Part shown: positions 17,449 through 27,362 of the stretch, piece after piece
Position numbering within the stretch: position 1 is the stretch's first letter
How the letters are laid out: the number at the start of each line of letters is the position of its first letter
Source: Microbulbifer sp. MI-G
Lineage (GTDB): Bacteria > Pseudomonadota > Gammaproteobacteria > Pseudomonadales > Cellvibrionaceae
Length of the DNA stretch: 64,000 bases
Reading direction: 5' to 3'
Assembly (NCBI RefSeq): GCF_030440425.1
Contig: NZ_CP098023.1
Span: forward strand, 3,718,501-3,782,500
Notes under the pieces: generated by a model
Database searches by the model: none
Seen by the model: only the letters and a program-made list of their open reading frames with translations
Told to the model about the DNA's origin: nothing
Program-made: the position numbers and the translations under genes

Positions 17449-19335
17449 ATGGCCCATCGCACTCAGCTCCAGCTACTCACCAGCCGCCGCTTCCTGCCTT
17501 TCTTCCTCACCCAGTTTCTCGGTGCGTTTAACGATAATGTGTATAAAAATGCACTGATCGTGATGATTGCTTTTCGCTTGATGGAAAGTGAGGCCAACGC
17601 CCTGATCAATGTTGCAGCGGGCCTGTTTATCCTGCCCTTCTTTCTCTTTTCCGCCTCCGCCGGCCAGCTGGCCGACAAGTATGATAAAAGCCGCCTGATC
17701 AGGCTGATCAAGCTGGGGGAAATCTGTATTGGCGCACTCGGGGTAACCGCCCTCTACAGCGGCAGCAATATATTCTGCCTCGCCGTCCTCTTTCTGCTGG
17801 GTGTGCAGTCGGCATTCTTCGGCCCGGTTAAATACGCTATCCTGCCCCAGCATCTGAAACGCTCCGAGTTGGTTGGCGGCAATGCGCTGGTGGAAATGGG
17901 CACCTTTGTCGGCATCCTCACCGGGACCATCGTCGGCGGCCTTCTGGCGGGGCTAACCGGCCAGGGGGAAAACGGTCTTTTTTACCTGAGCCTGGTGATT
18001 ATGGGTGCAGCAACCCTGGGGTACCTGTCCAGCCGCAGGATCCCAATGGCACCGGCACCAGCGCCAAACCTGCGGGTCAACCCGAACCCCCTCACCCAGA
18101 CAAAAAGCATCCTGGCAAAAACCGCCAAAACCCCTTCCATTTTCTACGCGATTATCGGTATCTCCTGGTTCTGGCTGATGGGCGCAGCCTACCTGACGCA
18201 GATTCCCAGCTTTACCAAAAACGTTCTGGGTGGTGACGAATCCGTTGTCACCCTGCTGTTGTGCATATTTACCATCGGTATAGCCCTGGGTTCACTACTG
18301 TGTGAGCGCCTGTCCAATGGGCACATTGAGTTGGGCCTGGTTCCTCTCGGTGCCGCCGGCCTCACCATCACCGGCATCGCCCTGTCCGCAGCCGGTGGCA
18401 ATTTTGTCGAGCTGCAGCAGGCGGGTCTGGAAGCCTTCCTGAACCGTGATGGTGCCTTCGCGATCCTCACCTGCCTGGTGCTGATCGGCATCTGTGGCGG
18501 CCTCTACATCGTGCCGCTCTACGCGATGATGCAGGACCGTTCGGCTGCCGAAATCCGCGCGCAGATTATCTCCATCAACAATATCCTCAATGCCCTGTTT
18601 ATGGTGGTTTCGGCCCTGCTCGGCCTCTTTTTCCTAAATGTGCTGGAGGTCACTATCCCCCAGTTCTTCCTGGTTATCGCCCTGATGAACGCCGCAGTGG
18701 CCATCTTTGTCTTTACCAGAGTGCCGGAGTTCGCGATGCGCCTGTTGATCTGGATGCTGTCCCATACGATGTACCGGGTAAAGCACGAGGGTCTGGAACA
18801 GATTCCCGCCCAGGGACCCGCACTAATCGCCTGCAACCATGTCAGTTACGTGGACGCCCTCCTGCTGGCGGGCGCGGTGCGCCGCCCCATACGCTTTATT
18901 ATGTACAAACCGATTTATGAGATTCCGGTGCTGCACTTTATTTTCCGCACCGGGCGCGCCATTCCCATCTGCTCCAGGCTGCAGGATCCCAAGGGATACG
19001 AAATGGCATTTAGTGCCATAGAACAGGGCCTGAAAAACGGGGACCTGCTGTGTATTTTCCCCGAGGGGCAGCTCACCAAAGACGGGGAATTACAACCCTT
19101 CAAGGCCGGCATCGAAAAAATACTGGAACGCACCCCGGTGCCGGTGATTCCCATGGCACTGCGCGGTCTTTGGGGCAGCTTCTTCAGCCATAACGGTGGC
19201 CAGGCCCTCACCACCTGGCCACAGCGCTTTTGGTCCAAAGTCAGCGTCGTGGCGGGTTGCCCCATCGAAGCCACCGATGCCAAGGCGCAGACACTGCACG
19301 AGCAAGTATTGGATTTGCGCGGGGAACAGCGCTGA
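17449..19335 (+). CDS. MFS (LplT-like) transporter fused to PlsC-type acyltransferase
   Basis: 628-aa inner-membrane protein. Residues about 1-415 are an MFS transporter of LplT type (FLTQFLGAFNDNVYKNALIV, ADKYDKSRLIRLIK, GPVKYAILPQHL). Residues about 430-620 are a glycerophospholipid acyltransferase with NHVSYVD (the H-x4-D catalytic motif), FRTGRAIPI and FPEGQLTKDG. In the LplT/Aas system the MFS part flips lyso-phospholipids inward and the acyltransferase re-acylates them. The acyl-ACP synthetase (AMP-binding) domain of Aas and of triple-fusion homologues is absent here. The ATG at 17449 has AGGAGAGAG upstream. Predicted role is membrane lipid repair. Confidence 0.88.
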   Translation: MAHRTQLQLLTSRRFLPFFLTQFLGAFNDNVYKNALIVMIAFRLMESEANALINVAAGLFILPFFLFSASAGQLADKYDKSRLIRLIKLGEICIGALGVTALYSGSNIFCLAVLFLLGVQSAFFGPVKYAILPQHLKRSELVGGNALVEMGTFVGILTGTIVGGLLAGLTGQGENGLFYLSLVIMGAATLGYLSSRRIPMAPAPAPNLRVNPNPLTQTKSILAKTAKTPSIFYAIIGISWFWLMGAAYLTQIPSFTKNVLGGDESVVTLLLCIFTIGIALGSLLCERLSNGHIELGLVPLGAAGLTITGIALSAAGGNFVELQQAGLEAFLNRDGAFAILTCLVLIGICGGLYIVPLYAMMQDRSAAEIRAQIISINNILNALFMVVSALLGLFFLNVLEVTIPQFFLVIALMNAAVAIFVFTRVPEFAMRLLIWMLSHTMYRVKHEGLEQIPAQGPALIACNHVSYVDALLLAGAVRRPIRFIMYKPIYEIPVLHFIFRTGRAIPICSRLQDPKGYEMAFSAIEQGLKNGDLLCIFPEGQLTKDGELQPFKAGIEKILERTPVPVIPMALRGLWGSFFSHNGGQALTTWPQRFWSKVSVVAGCPIEATDAKAQTLHEQVLDLRGEQR

Positions 19336-19358
19336 TGGCTGGCGCGGGGCTGAATCCA

Positions 19359-19532
19359 GGGCACCGAAGCTGGTGCCCGCTCGGCACCCAACTGGTCATC
19401 AGGCCCCGGTAGCATACCCGAGCCGACAGCGATCGAGTGCATCGACAAGCGCTCTTCGGGCAAGGATGTACGCCTTTTCTAAACAGGGCAGGTGGCCGTG
19501 GGCAGGGGATGCCCACCCAGAGGGGGCATCCC
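19359..19532. other. Two strong hairpins between convergent genes
   Basis: GGGCACC/GGTGCCC (19359-19365 and 19372-19378) and GGGATGCCC/GGGCATCCC (19506-19514 and 19524-19532) lie between the MFS-acyltransferase gene and the FTR1 gene. Neither has a T-run. They probably mark transcript ends from both sides. Confidence 0.5.
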
Positions 19533-19553
19533 TGTTCGCTCTGCCCGAACCGC

Positions 19554-21485
19554 TTACACCGATTTAAGCGCGGCCCGATCGGGATTGTGATTACTGAGTA
19601 TCAGCCACAGGGCTGCTGCCAGGATGGCCGCTTGCAGACCGATACCCTGCCAGGTGGGATAAATGCCCAGCCAGTCAAAACTGAACGCCACCGGCAGTGG
19701 GGTAATCCCGATCCAGGCCGCTTCCTGCAGTGCCGCGACTGCCTTCCCTGCGAGCACGAAAGACAGCCCCAGCAGAATATAGGTAGTCGCGGAAAAAAAC
19801 TTGCCGATCGGCAGGCGCGCCGAGTAATGCATCAGGGCGAAACCCAGTACAGCGAGCAGTGCAGCACCGGAGGCCATGCCAGCCCAGAGCGCGTTGTACT
19901 GAGTGGCAGAAGTCTGTGTTAGCAGAGCTTGGTAGAACAGGATCGTTTCAAAAATCTCCCGGTACACCGCGATAAATGCCAGCCCGGCAACCCCCCATAG
20001 GGCACCAGTACTCAGGCTGCGGTTGATACTGTCCTGAATATAGTTTTGCCATTCCTGTGTGCGGGTTTTGCTGTGCATCCAAAAACCCACATAGAAGAGC
20101 ACCACTGCCGCCAAAAGTGCAGCCAAACCCTCCATCACTTCGCGACTGGCACCACTGATGGTAATGACGCTCTGGGCGGCGACCCAGGTAGCCACGCCTG
20201 CGGCGAAAGCGCCAATCCAGCCAAGGTGCACGAATTTCAGTGCATCGCGACGGCCGGTTTTTACCAGTATGGCGACCAGTGCTATCACCACCAACAGCGC
20301 TTCCAATCCCTCCCGCAAGAGGATCACCAGGCTCGCGATAAACAGAGCAGCATCGGACAGGCTGGAATCCGCCATCAGCGATTGGGCACGTGTCAGCTGC
20401 TCCAGAATGCCCTGAACCTGCGCTTCCACGCGACGGGGATCACTGCCGGCATTCAATTGGGCACGCAAGCCCAGCAGAGCGCGTTCCGTCGCCACACGCA
20501 GGTCCGCGTCCACAGAGTCCAGGGCATTCTCCGCCAATTCAAAACCGTCCAGGTAAGCGCTGATCGCCAGGGTGTGGGCGTTGGCATAATCCCCCTGCCG
20601 GTAGGCCGCCAGGGACCGTTGCAGCTGTGCGCGCGCCACCTCAAGGGGGGCCTCGGAGCCATTTTGTACTTTGGAAAACAGGGCGCTCGGATCAGCCCGC
20701 AGGGCCGCCACCGACTGCACAGATAGGTCCGGGCGGTCACTGCGCAATACCGCCGGGCTGTACATGACCAGATCCTGCAGGCTCGGCTCGCTCCCCTCCT
20801 CGGCAGGGGCCTCTCCGGCAAATGCCAGGCTACCCACGTAAAAAGCCAGGGACCAGCGCTGTTGTTCGCTCAGGTTCTTGAAGGCGGTCATTGCAGTGCC
20901 GTCAATTCCGTTACTGATGGCATCGTAAAGCCCTAGCAGAGAGCGGTTTTCTGCGCGCTCGCGCTCGTGGAAATTGGTGGGCGCCGGCTCCAGTGCGGCC
21001 GCCAGGGGTCCATCTCCTCGCCCTTCCACACCGTGACAGGAGGTGCACTGGGCCCGGTAGAGTGCACGGCTCTCATTGAGGCTGAGCAGTGCGCTGGGCA
21101 GGGAGAGGGCCGGCGCGATGGAGAGCAGCCCCTGACGCAGCCTGGCGGTATGTTTCTGCACCGCCGCAAGACTCGCCTTGCGCGCTATCGCGCCCTGCAG
21201 AGCCAGAGCCTCGGCGCGGATTACGCGCGCCTCGGGCGAATCCGGCAATTGCTGCCCACGATCCATCAGCAGTTGGGCAAATTCCTCCATTTCCGTGTAC
21301 TCATCCGTGTTGATCACCTCACCGTCGGCCACTGCCTCCGAATAGTCCACACCAATATACTCCGCCATCTGCATCAACTGGCGCAGTTGCTGTTCGGAAA
21401 GGCCGGTTTGCTGGGCCTGGGCGGGGATCATCGTAATGGCCAGCAGCACCACAAACAGGCGGGCCAGATAGGGGAAAAGGCGCAT
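19554..21485 (-). CDS. FTR1-family iron permease with N-terminal cytochrome c site
   Basis: 643 aa. A signal peptide (about 1-25) is followed by a helical periplasmic region and a heme c motif CTSCH (147-151). After a further helical region the FTR1 permease begins at about 378. Its two iron-binding REXXE motifs are REGLE (391-395) and REIFE (509-513), among about seven membrane helices. The family moves iron across the inner membrane; in related FTR1/EfeU systems Fe2+ oxidation is coupled to uptake, and the fused heme c could take that electron-transfer role (inference). AAGGA lies 8 bases before the ATG. A Fur-type site lies 56 bases upstream. No EfeO/EfeB neighbour. Confidence 0.88.
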   Translation of the reverse strand: MRLFPYLARLFVVLLAITMIPAQAQQTGLSEQQLRQLMQMAEYIGVDYSEAVADGEVINTDEYTEMEEFAQLLMDRGQQLPDSPEARVIRAEALALQGAIARKASLAAVQKHTARLRQGLLSIAPALSLPSALLSLNESRALYRAQCTSCHGVEGRGDGPLAAALEPAPTNFHERERAENRSLLGLYDAISNGIDGTAMTAFKNLSEQQRWSLAFYVGSLAFAGEAPAEEGSEPSLQDLVMYSPAVLRSDRPDLSVQSVAALRADPSALFSKVQNGSEAPLEVARAQLQRSLAAYRQGDYANAHTLAISAYLDGFELAENALDSVDADLRVATERALLGLRAQLNAGSDPRRVEAQVQGILEQLTRAQSLMADSSLSDAALFIASLVILLREGLEALLVVIALVAILVKTGRRDALKFVHLGWIGAFAAGVATWVAAQSVITISGASREVMEGLAALLAAVVLFYVGFWMHSKTRTQEWQNYIQDSINRSLSTGALWGVAGLAFIAVYREIFETILFYQALLTQTSATQYNALWAGMASGAALLAVLGFALMHYSARLPIGKFFSATTYILLGLSFVLAGKAVAALQEAAWIGITPLPVAFSFDWLGIYPTWQGIGLQAAILAAALWLILSNHNPDRAALKSV

Positions 21486-21540
21486 GGAGAATCCTTTTTT
21501 GTTACTGCAAACGGGTTGATCATCAGGTGCATAATATAAT

Positions 21541-21555
21541 TGATAATTATTCTCA
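21541..21555 (-). promoter_or_regulatory. Fur box upstream of the FTR1 gene
   Basis: TGATAATTATTCTCA matches the 7-1-7 Fur pattern TGATAAT-n-ATTATCA with one mismatch, inside an AT-rich stretch 56 bases before the FTR1 start. It predicts iron repression of the permease. The plus-strand gpx start is 101 bases away on the other side, so it could also be affected. Confidence 0.75.
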
Positions 21556-21656
21556 TAATAAAGCCCGTGCTGAAACTGATTCAGCCCGGGCGTGGACTTG
21601 ATGTAAGAGTGTGTACAATCAAAATGTGCACACCATAAAAATACAGGAAGTGGATC

Positions 21657-22136
21657 ATGGCCGACCTCTACTCAATTCCCATCGAAACTGCCGACGGTAA
21701 AGCCTCCTCACTGGAAGCCTATAAAGGCAAGCTCCTCCTAGTGGTAAACACCGCCAGTCAGTGCGGCTTTACCAAGCAATACAAAGGGTTGGAAGCACTT
21801 TACAACAGCTATAAAGCGCGTGGTCTGGTGGTACTGGGCTTTCCCTGCAACCAGTTTGGCAACCAGGAGCCCGGCAGCAACGAGGAAATCCAGACGTTTT
21901 GCACACTGAATTTCGGGGTCAGCTTTCCGGTCTACGCCAAGCTGGATGTCAACGGTCCCGCGGCACACCCGCTATTTGTGGAGCTCAAGAGGCGCGCCCC
22001 TGGCCTACTCGGCACCGAGGGCATCAAGTGGAACTTCACCAAATTCCTGATCAGCAGGGACGGCAAAGCGGTGAAACGCTTTGCCCCCAAAGATACCCCC
22101 GAGTCCCTGCAGGCTGAAATTGAACAGATGTTGTAA
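21657..22136 (+). CDS. Glutathione/thioredoxin peroxidase
   Basis: 159-aa thiol peroxidase of the GPx/BtuE family that reduces hydrogen peroxide and organic hydroperoxides. The catalytic tetrad is visible: NTASQCGFT with peroxidatic Cys36 (Cys, not selenocysteine), Gln in FPCNQFGNQEPG (Gln70 by GPx alignment), Trp125 and Asn126 in KWNFTKFL. Length and motifs are typical. AGGA stands about 8 bases before the ATG. It shares an intergenic region with the Fur-controlled iron permease, a sensible pairing for limiting iron-driven peroxide damage. Confidence 0.93.
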   Translation: MADLYSIPIETADGKASSLEAYKGKLLLVVNTASQCGFTKQYKGLEALYNSYKARGLVVLGFPCNQFGNQEPGSNEEIQTFCTLNFGVSFPVYAKLDVNGPAAHPLFVELKRRAPGLLGTEGIKWNFTKFLISRDGKAVKRFAPKDTPESLQAEIEQML

Positions 22137-22875
22137 TGGTAATTGGCTGCGATGACTGCGAAGCACTGGCCCTCAATCGCCACCTCTGCATTGCCCTCCA
22201 TGTCGCCTCCAGGGGCGGCATCCGATGCCCGATTCCGGTACCTTGATCCCACTGCTACAGGGCCTGGAGCAGTGCGCCCTGAGCGAGGGCATCGCGCTAT
22301 CTAAGATGAGCGCAGCCCTCTGGTGACGGCAAACCGTGCAGGGCTGGCGCTGAAATCCAGAGCCAGGGAGTGGATGGGCCGGCACCCGGTACGCGCTTTG
22401 AACGGTCGTGCGGAGGTAAAAAGCGGTGCGGCCATCTCTGCCTGTGTTTGCGCAAGCTGCCGGAGGGACTCCCGGTCAGGTTGGCGTATAAGACCAATCA
22501 TTACCAGCAGGGACTGGCCTCGAAGGAATTGGGGTTTTTAGGTTATAAATTCCATATGAGGAAAAAATAGGGATAAAAACAGCAATCTTCATTGAATTTT
22601 AGAAATTAGTAGGATGAACATTGACCACCGGATCGGAGATCACGCATAATGCCAAGATACAGTCCGACGCGGAAGCCGCCACCTATGAAGACTGACTTCT
22701 GTACCACCAGACAAGGCCACCTCGCCCTAGCTTTCACGCTGCGACTGTCGCTACGCGGCATATAATTTTTCTCCTCCCCACCCTCGACAGGATTCCCCAC
22801 TGTATTTGACCGGCGCATAGACAGCAGTGGAGCCCCTTGTTTAGCCTCAAACCAAATGAGGAGTAAAAAGCGAAA
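22137..22875. other. Long leader/intergenic region before leuA
   Basis: 739 bases without a recognisable full-length gene. The left half (22140-22570) is GC-rich with several short open frames that look like chance. The right half is AT-richer, with a candidate 26-codon leader peptide (22685-22765) and a dyad CCACTG/CAGTGG (22797-22802 and 22825-22830) between it and leuA. An overlapping CTGT/ACAG pairing could compete with that dyad. Confidence 0.45.
22685..22765 (+). CDS. Candidate leucine-containing leader peptide of leuA
   Basis: A 26-codon frame preceded by GGAAG about 10 bases upstream. It ends ...LALAFTLRLSLRGI with five Leu codons (CTC, CTA, CTG, CTG, CTA) in its last 14 residues, 110 bases before the leuA start. 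Enteric leuA is controlled by a Leu-rich leader peptide ending in a similar LxxxLRG-type sequence. Against it, the Leu codons are not consecutive and I see no U-tract terminator downstream. A tentative call. Confidence 0.3.
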   Translation: MKTDFCTTRQGHLALAFTLRLSLRGI

Positions 22876-24411
<1,536 letters not shown>

Positions 24412-25170
24412 GTGAACGAGCTTGAGCGGGAAGAATACCTGTCGGTACTTGGCGTGGCCAGTTATGTGCCGCGATTTGTTTTGCCCCTTGCACCCGCACC
24501 CCGCCAGGCCCAACTTCCGCCGGCATTGTCCGCGGTCGCCACCTCCCAGCGGCAGCGGGCCGCACCCGCTGTGTTGAGCCCACTGCCACAATCGGCTGCA
24601 CCGGCTGTCGACTCCATCGCGACCGCTCCCGCAAGCGACAGTGCGAAGGCGTCAGTGGCTGTCCCTACCTGGGGCAAATCCGATGAGGCAGTGGCCCAGC
24701 CACAACAGGCAGTCCAGCCCTTTATCCTCAGCTGCTGGCGGATCGGCGAGGAATTGCTGGCGGTGGACAGCCACGAGCCCGGTGCCGCACTGCCGATGGA
24801 GTCGCTGTTTGGCAATATTCTGCGCGCGCTGAATTGGCACCAGTTGCCATGCCAGCGCGAACGCCTGTGCTGGCCGATCACAGAAAACCCCTTTGCTCCG
24901 GCCGCGGGCGCCTCCGAGGCCCGCGATACCTTCTCCAGTTGGCTGGAAGCTTCCTGCACACGCCAGCCGGTGAAGTCCATCTGGCTGATGGGGGACGAGG
25001 CAAGGACATTCTGTACACCCATCTCTCTCGATGAGACCGTCAACAACTGGCAGGGGGTGCGCATCCTCCCCCTGCCCAGCCTGTCCCGGCTATTGCGGGA
25101 GCCGGAACGCAAACAGAACCTCTGGCAGCTGCTGTGCAAAGCCTACCCCTCCGAGACTCGGGCGCAATGA
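24412..25170 (+). CDS. HolD-like protein (DNA polymerase III psi subunit candidate)
   Basis: 252 aa, GTG start immediately after the leuA stop. Two short blocks resemble E. coli HolD: an N-terminal YLSVLGVASYVPR (HolD has an LGITQW-type start that contacts single-strand-binding machinery) and a C-terminal LLREPERKQNLWQLLCKAY (HolD has an LWQ.IC ending). The middle is a long Ala/Pro-rich insert (about 25-105), making it nearly twice the E. coli length. The stop overlaps the rimI start by four bases, and holD-rimI overlap is also the E. coli arrangement. If correct, it bridges the clamp loader to SSB. Assignment rests on weak similarity plus synteny. Confidence 0.6.
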   Translation: MNELEREEYLSVLGVASYVPRFVLPLAPAPRQAQLPPALSAVATSQRQRAAPAVLSPLPQSAAPAVDSIATAPASDSAKASVAVPTWGKSDEAVAQPQQAVQPFILSCWRIGEELLAVDSHEPGAALPMESLFGNILRALNWHQLPCQRERLCWPITENPFAPAAGASEARDTFSSWLEASCTRQPVKSIWLMGDEARTFCTPISLDETVNNWQGVRILPLPSLSRLLREPERKQNLWQLLCKAYPSETRAQ

Positions 25171-25652
25171 GGAGCTCACCCGCTACCGGTTTGCATCTGC
25201 GCCGGGCCGAGAAAGCGGATTGCAGCACCCTGGCCGGCCTGGCCAAAAGCGCCCACAGCCGCCCCTGGAATCAGGCTCAGTACCTGCAGAGCCTGGTGGC
25301 TGGTCACCAATGCTGGCTGCTTGCCACTGATGCGAGGGCCATTGGCTTTTGTGTATTCAACCAATCAGGTGACGAGGCTGAAATTCTGGACATGGTGATT
25401 TCACCCGGTTGGCGCCGGCGAGGCCTCGCTGAACAGCTGTTATCCCACCTGATTGCCCAGCTGCCCAGGCACACCCGGCGACTTCTGCTGGAAGTGCGCA
25501 CCTCAAACCTCGCCGCACACTCACTCTACCGCAAACTGGGTTTTTCCGAGGACGGCTTGCGTAAGAATTACTACCCCGCAGACAATGGCGGGCGCGAGGA
25601 TGCTGTGCTGATGAGTCTGGCCCTGCATCCGAACGTAAAGGAAGCGGGCTGA
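25167..25652 (+). CDS. rimI: Ribosomal protein S18 alanine N-acetyltransferase
   Basis: 161-aa GNAT acetyltransferase that acetylates the N-terminal Ala of ribosomal protein S18. Motifs: HSRPWNQAQYLQSL, EILDMVISPGWRRRGLAEQLL (acetyl-CoA loop, R-R-x-G-x-A pattern), LLLEVRTSNLAAHSLYRKLGF and RKNYYPADNGGREDAVLMSL, the typical RimI ending. The ATG at 25167 overlaps the upstream stop (ATGA), so it is chosen over an ATG at 25134. Confidence 0.92.
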   Translation: MRSSPATGLHLRRAEKADCSTLAGLAKSAHSRPWNQAQYLQSLVAGHQCWLLATDARAIGFCVFNQSGDEAEILDMVISPGWRRRGLAEQLLSHLIAQLPRHTRRLLLEVRTSNLAAHSLYRKLGFSEDGLRKNYYPADNGGREDAVLMSLALHPNVKEAG

Positions 25653-25784
25653 AGGTAAAATCCGCTGCTCTCTCACCGCACCTGGGCCACCGACGCACAG
25701 GGTGCTGCACCACATAAGCCAGCGCGCTCTGGCGAGCCCGGAGAGATTTGCCGCATATCCGGCCGGTTTGTAAAGAGTTACTGA

Positions 25785-27167
25785 ATGCCACTAACAACAA
25801 GTAGTCCCTCACTGCTCGAAGGTTCGGTATCCGGCCACTTGCAGCGCTTGGCCCTGCCCATGGTGTGGGGCATTCTCGCCGTGATGTCGTTCAACATCGT
25901 GGACACCTACTTTGTCTCCCAATTGGGCAGTGCACCACTCGCGGCCATGAGTTTTACCTTTCCCGTGGTTATGGCAATCAACAGTTTTGCTATCGGCCTC
26001 GGTGCCGGCACGTCATCGGCGGTGGCGCGGGCTTACGGCGCGGGGGATGTCCACCGTGTACGCAGGCTGGTGACCGATGCCTCTGTACTCGCCCTGCTGA
26101 TATCGCTGGTCATCACCGCCATCGGCTTGCTGACGATTCGCCCCCTGTTCAGCCTGCTCGGTGCCGGCCCGGAAATATTACCGCTGATCGCCGACTACAT
26201 GGTGCCCTGGTATCTCGGCACCATCTTCGTCATAGTGCCCACCATCGCGCTATCCGCCCTGCGCGCGATCGGCAACAGCGCGCTCACCGGACGGATCATG
26301 GTGGGTGTGGCGCTCTTCAATCTGATTCTCGACCCAATTTTAATCTTCGGGCTGCTGGGTTTTCCAAGGCTGGAGTTGCAGGGCGCAGCAATCGCCACCG
26401 TGACCGTGCGCACCCTGAGTTTTTTCATGGCGCTGTATTTTTTGGTCCGCCGTGAACACCTGATGGCTGCGCCCCATTGGCATCTCGGCTCCCTGCTCGA
26501 ATCCTGGCGCCGGGTATTGGCCGTGGGGCTACCGGCGGTGCTTACCAATGTCATTATTCCCATGGCCAGTGGTGTGATGGTGGCCCTGGTGGCGGTGCAC
26601 GGCGAGGATGCCGTGGCCGGTCTCGGGGTGGCACTGCGCATTGAGCCTTTGGCTCTGATCATATTCTATGCGCTCTCCGCAGTTATCGGCCCGTTTATGG
26701 GGCAAAATGCCGGTGCCGGCAACATAGAGCGGCTGCGCGAGACTGTTGGAGTACTGGCCCGCTTCTGCCTGATCCTGGGCGCGGGCCTGGCAATTCTGCT
26801 GTTTTTTACCGGGGAGCCGATCGCCCGCCTGTTCAGCAAATCCCCCGAGGTGGTCGCAGTGGCCGTGGCCTACCTGAGTCTGGTACCTTTCAGTTACGCC
26901 GGCTATGGTTTTGTGATGTCAGCCAATGCGGCCTTTAACGGCCTCGGACAACCCCTGCCCGCCACTCTGATTTCCTTCCTGCGTGTGCTGGGTGTCTATT
27001 TACCCCTGGCCTGGCTGGGTAACAAGCTGTGGGGCCTGACCGGTCTTTTTGCCGCCACGGCCGCCGCCAACCTGTTGCTCGGCACCCTGTCCTGGTGGTG
27101 GTTGCGGCACAACCTCCGCCGACGCAGTGCAGCGGTGCCCTCTACACCACACATGTCAGCCAACTGA
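25785..27167 (+). CDS. MATE-family multidrug/Na+ efflux protein
   Basis: 460-aa inner-membrane exporter with twelve predicted helices in two similar halves. Family landmarks: SFNIVDTYFVSQLGSAPLAAMSF in helix 1-2, a glycine-rich GLGAGTSSAVARAYGAGD loop repeated in spirit as GPFMGQNAGAGN in the second half, and SANAAFNGLGQPLPA. AAAGAG precedes the ATG by about 8 bases. It stands 132 bases after rimI and is convergent with the aminopeptidase P gene. Substrate not predictable. Confidence 0.9.
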   Translation: MPLTTSSPSLLEGSVSGHLQRLALPMVWGILAVMSFNIVDTYFVSQLGSAPLAAMSFTFPVVMAINSFAIGLGAGTSSAVARAYGAGDVHRVRRLVTDASVLALLISLVITAIGLLTIRPLFSLLGAGPEILPLIADYMVPWYLGTIFVIVPTIALSALRAIGNSALTGRIMVGVALFNLILDPILIFGLLGFPRLELQGAAIATVTVRTLSFFMALYFLVRREHLMAAPHWHLGSLLESWRRVLAVGLPAVLTNVIIPMASGVMVALVAVHGEDAVAGLGVALRIEPLALIIFYALSAVIGPFMGQNAGAGNIERLRETVGVLARFCLILGAGLAILLFFTGEPIARLFSKSPEVVAVAVAYLSLVPFSYAGYGFVMSANAAFNGLGQPLPATLISFLRVLGVYLPLAWLGNKLWGLTGLFAATAAANLLLGTLSWWWLRHNLRRRSAAVPSTPHMSAN

Positions 27168-27362
27168 AACACTGAGCCAAACGGTCCTACGCAGTATTTT
27201 CCGGCAAGCAATCCTGCCAGATTGTTCGACGGATACAGTATTTCGCCACTGGCCAGCAATACTCCACGGGACAACACACCGGGGCGACTCCCTGGGCAGC
27301 ACTGCGTATGGTACCGGAATCGAAAAAGCAAGCCGATGCCCGGACTGTGCCCGGCACCGACA

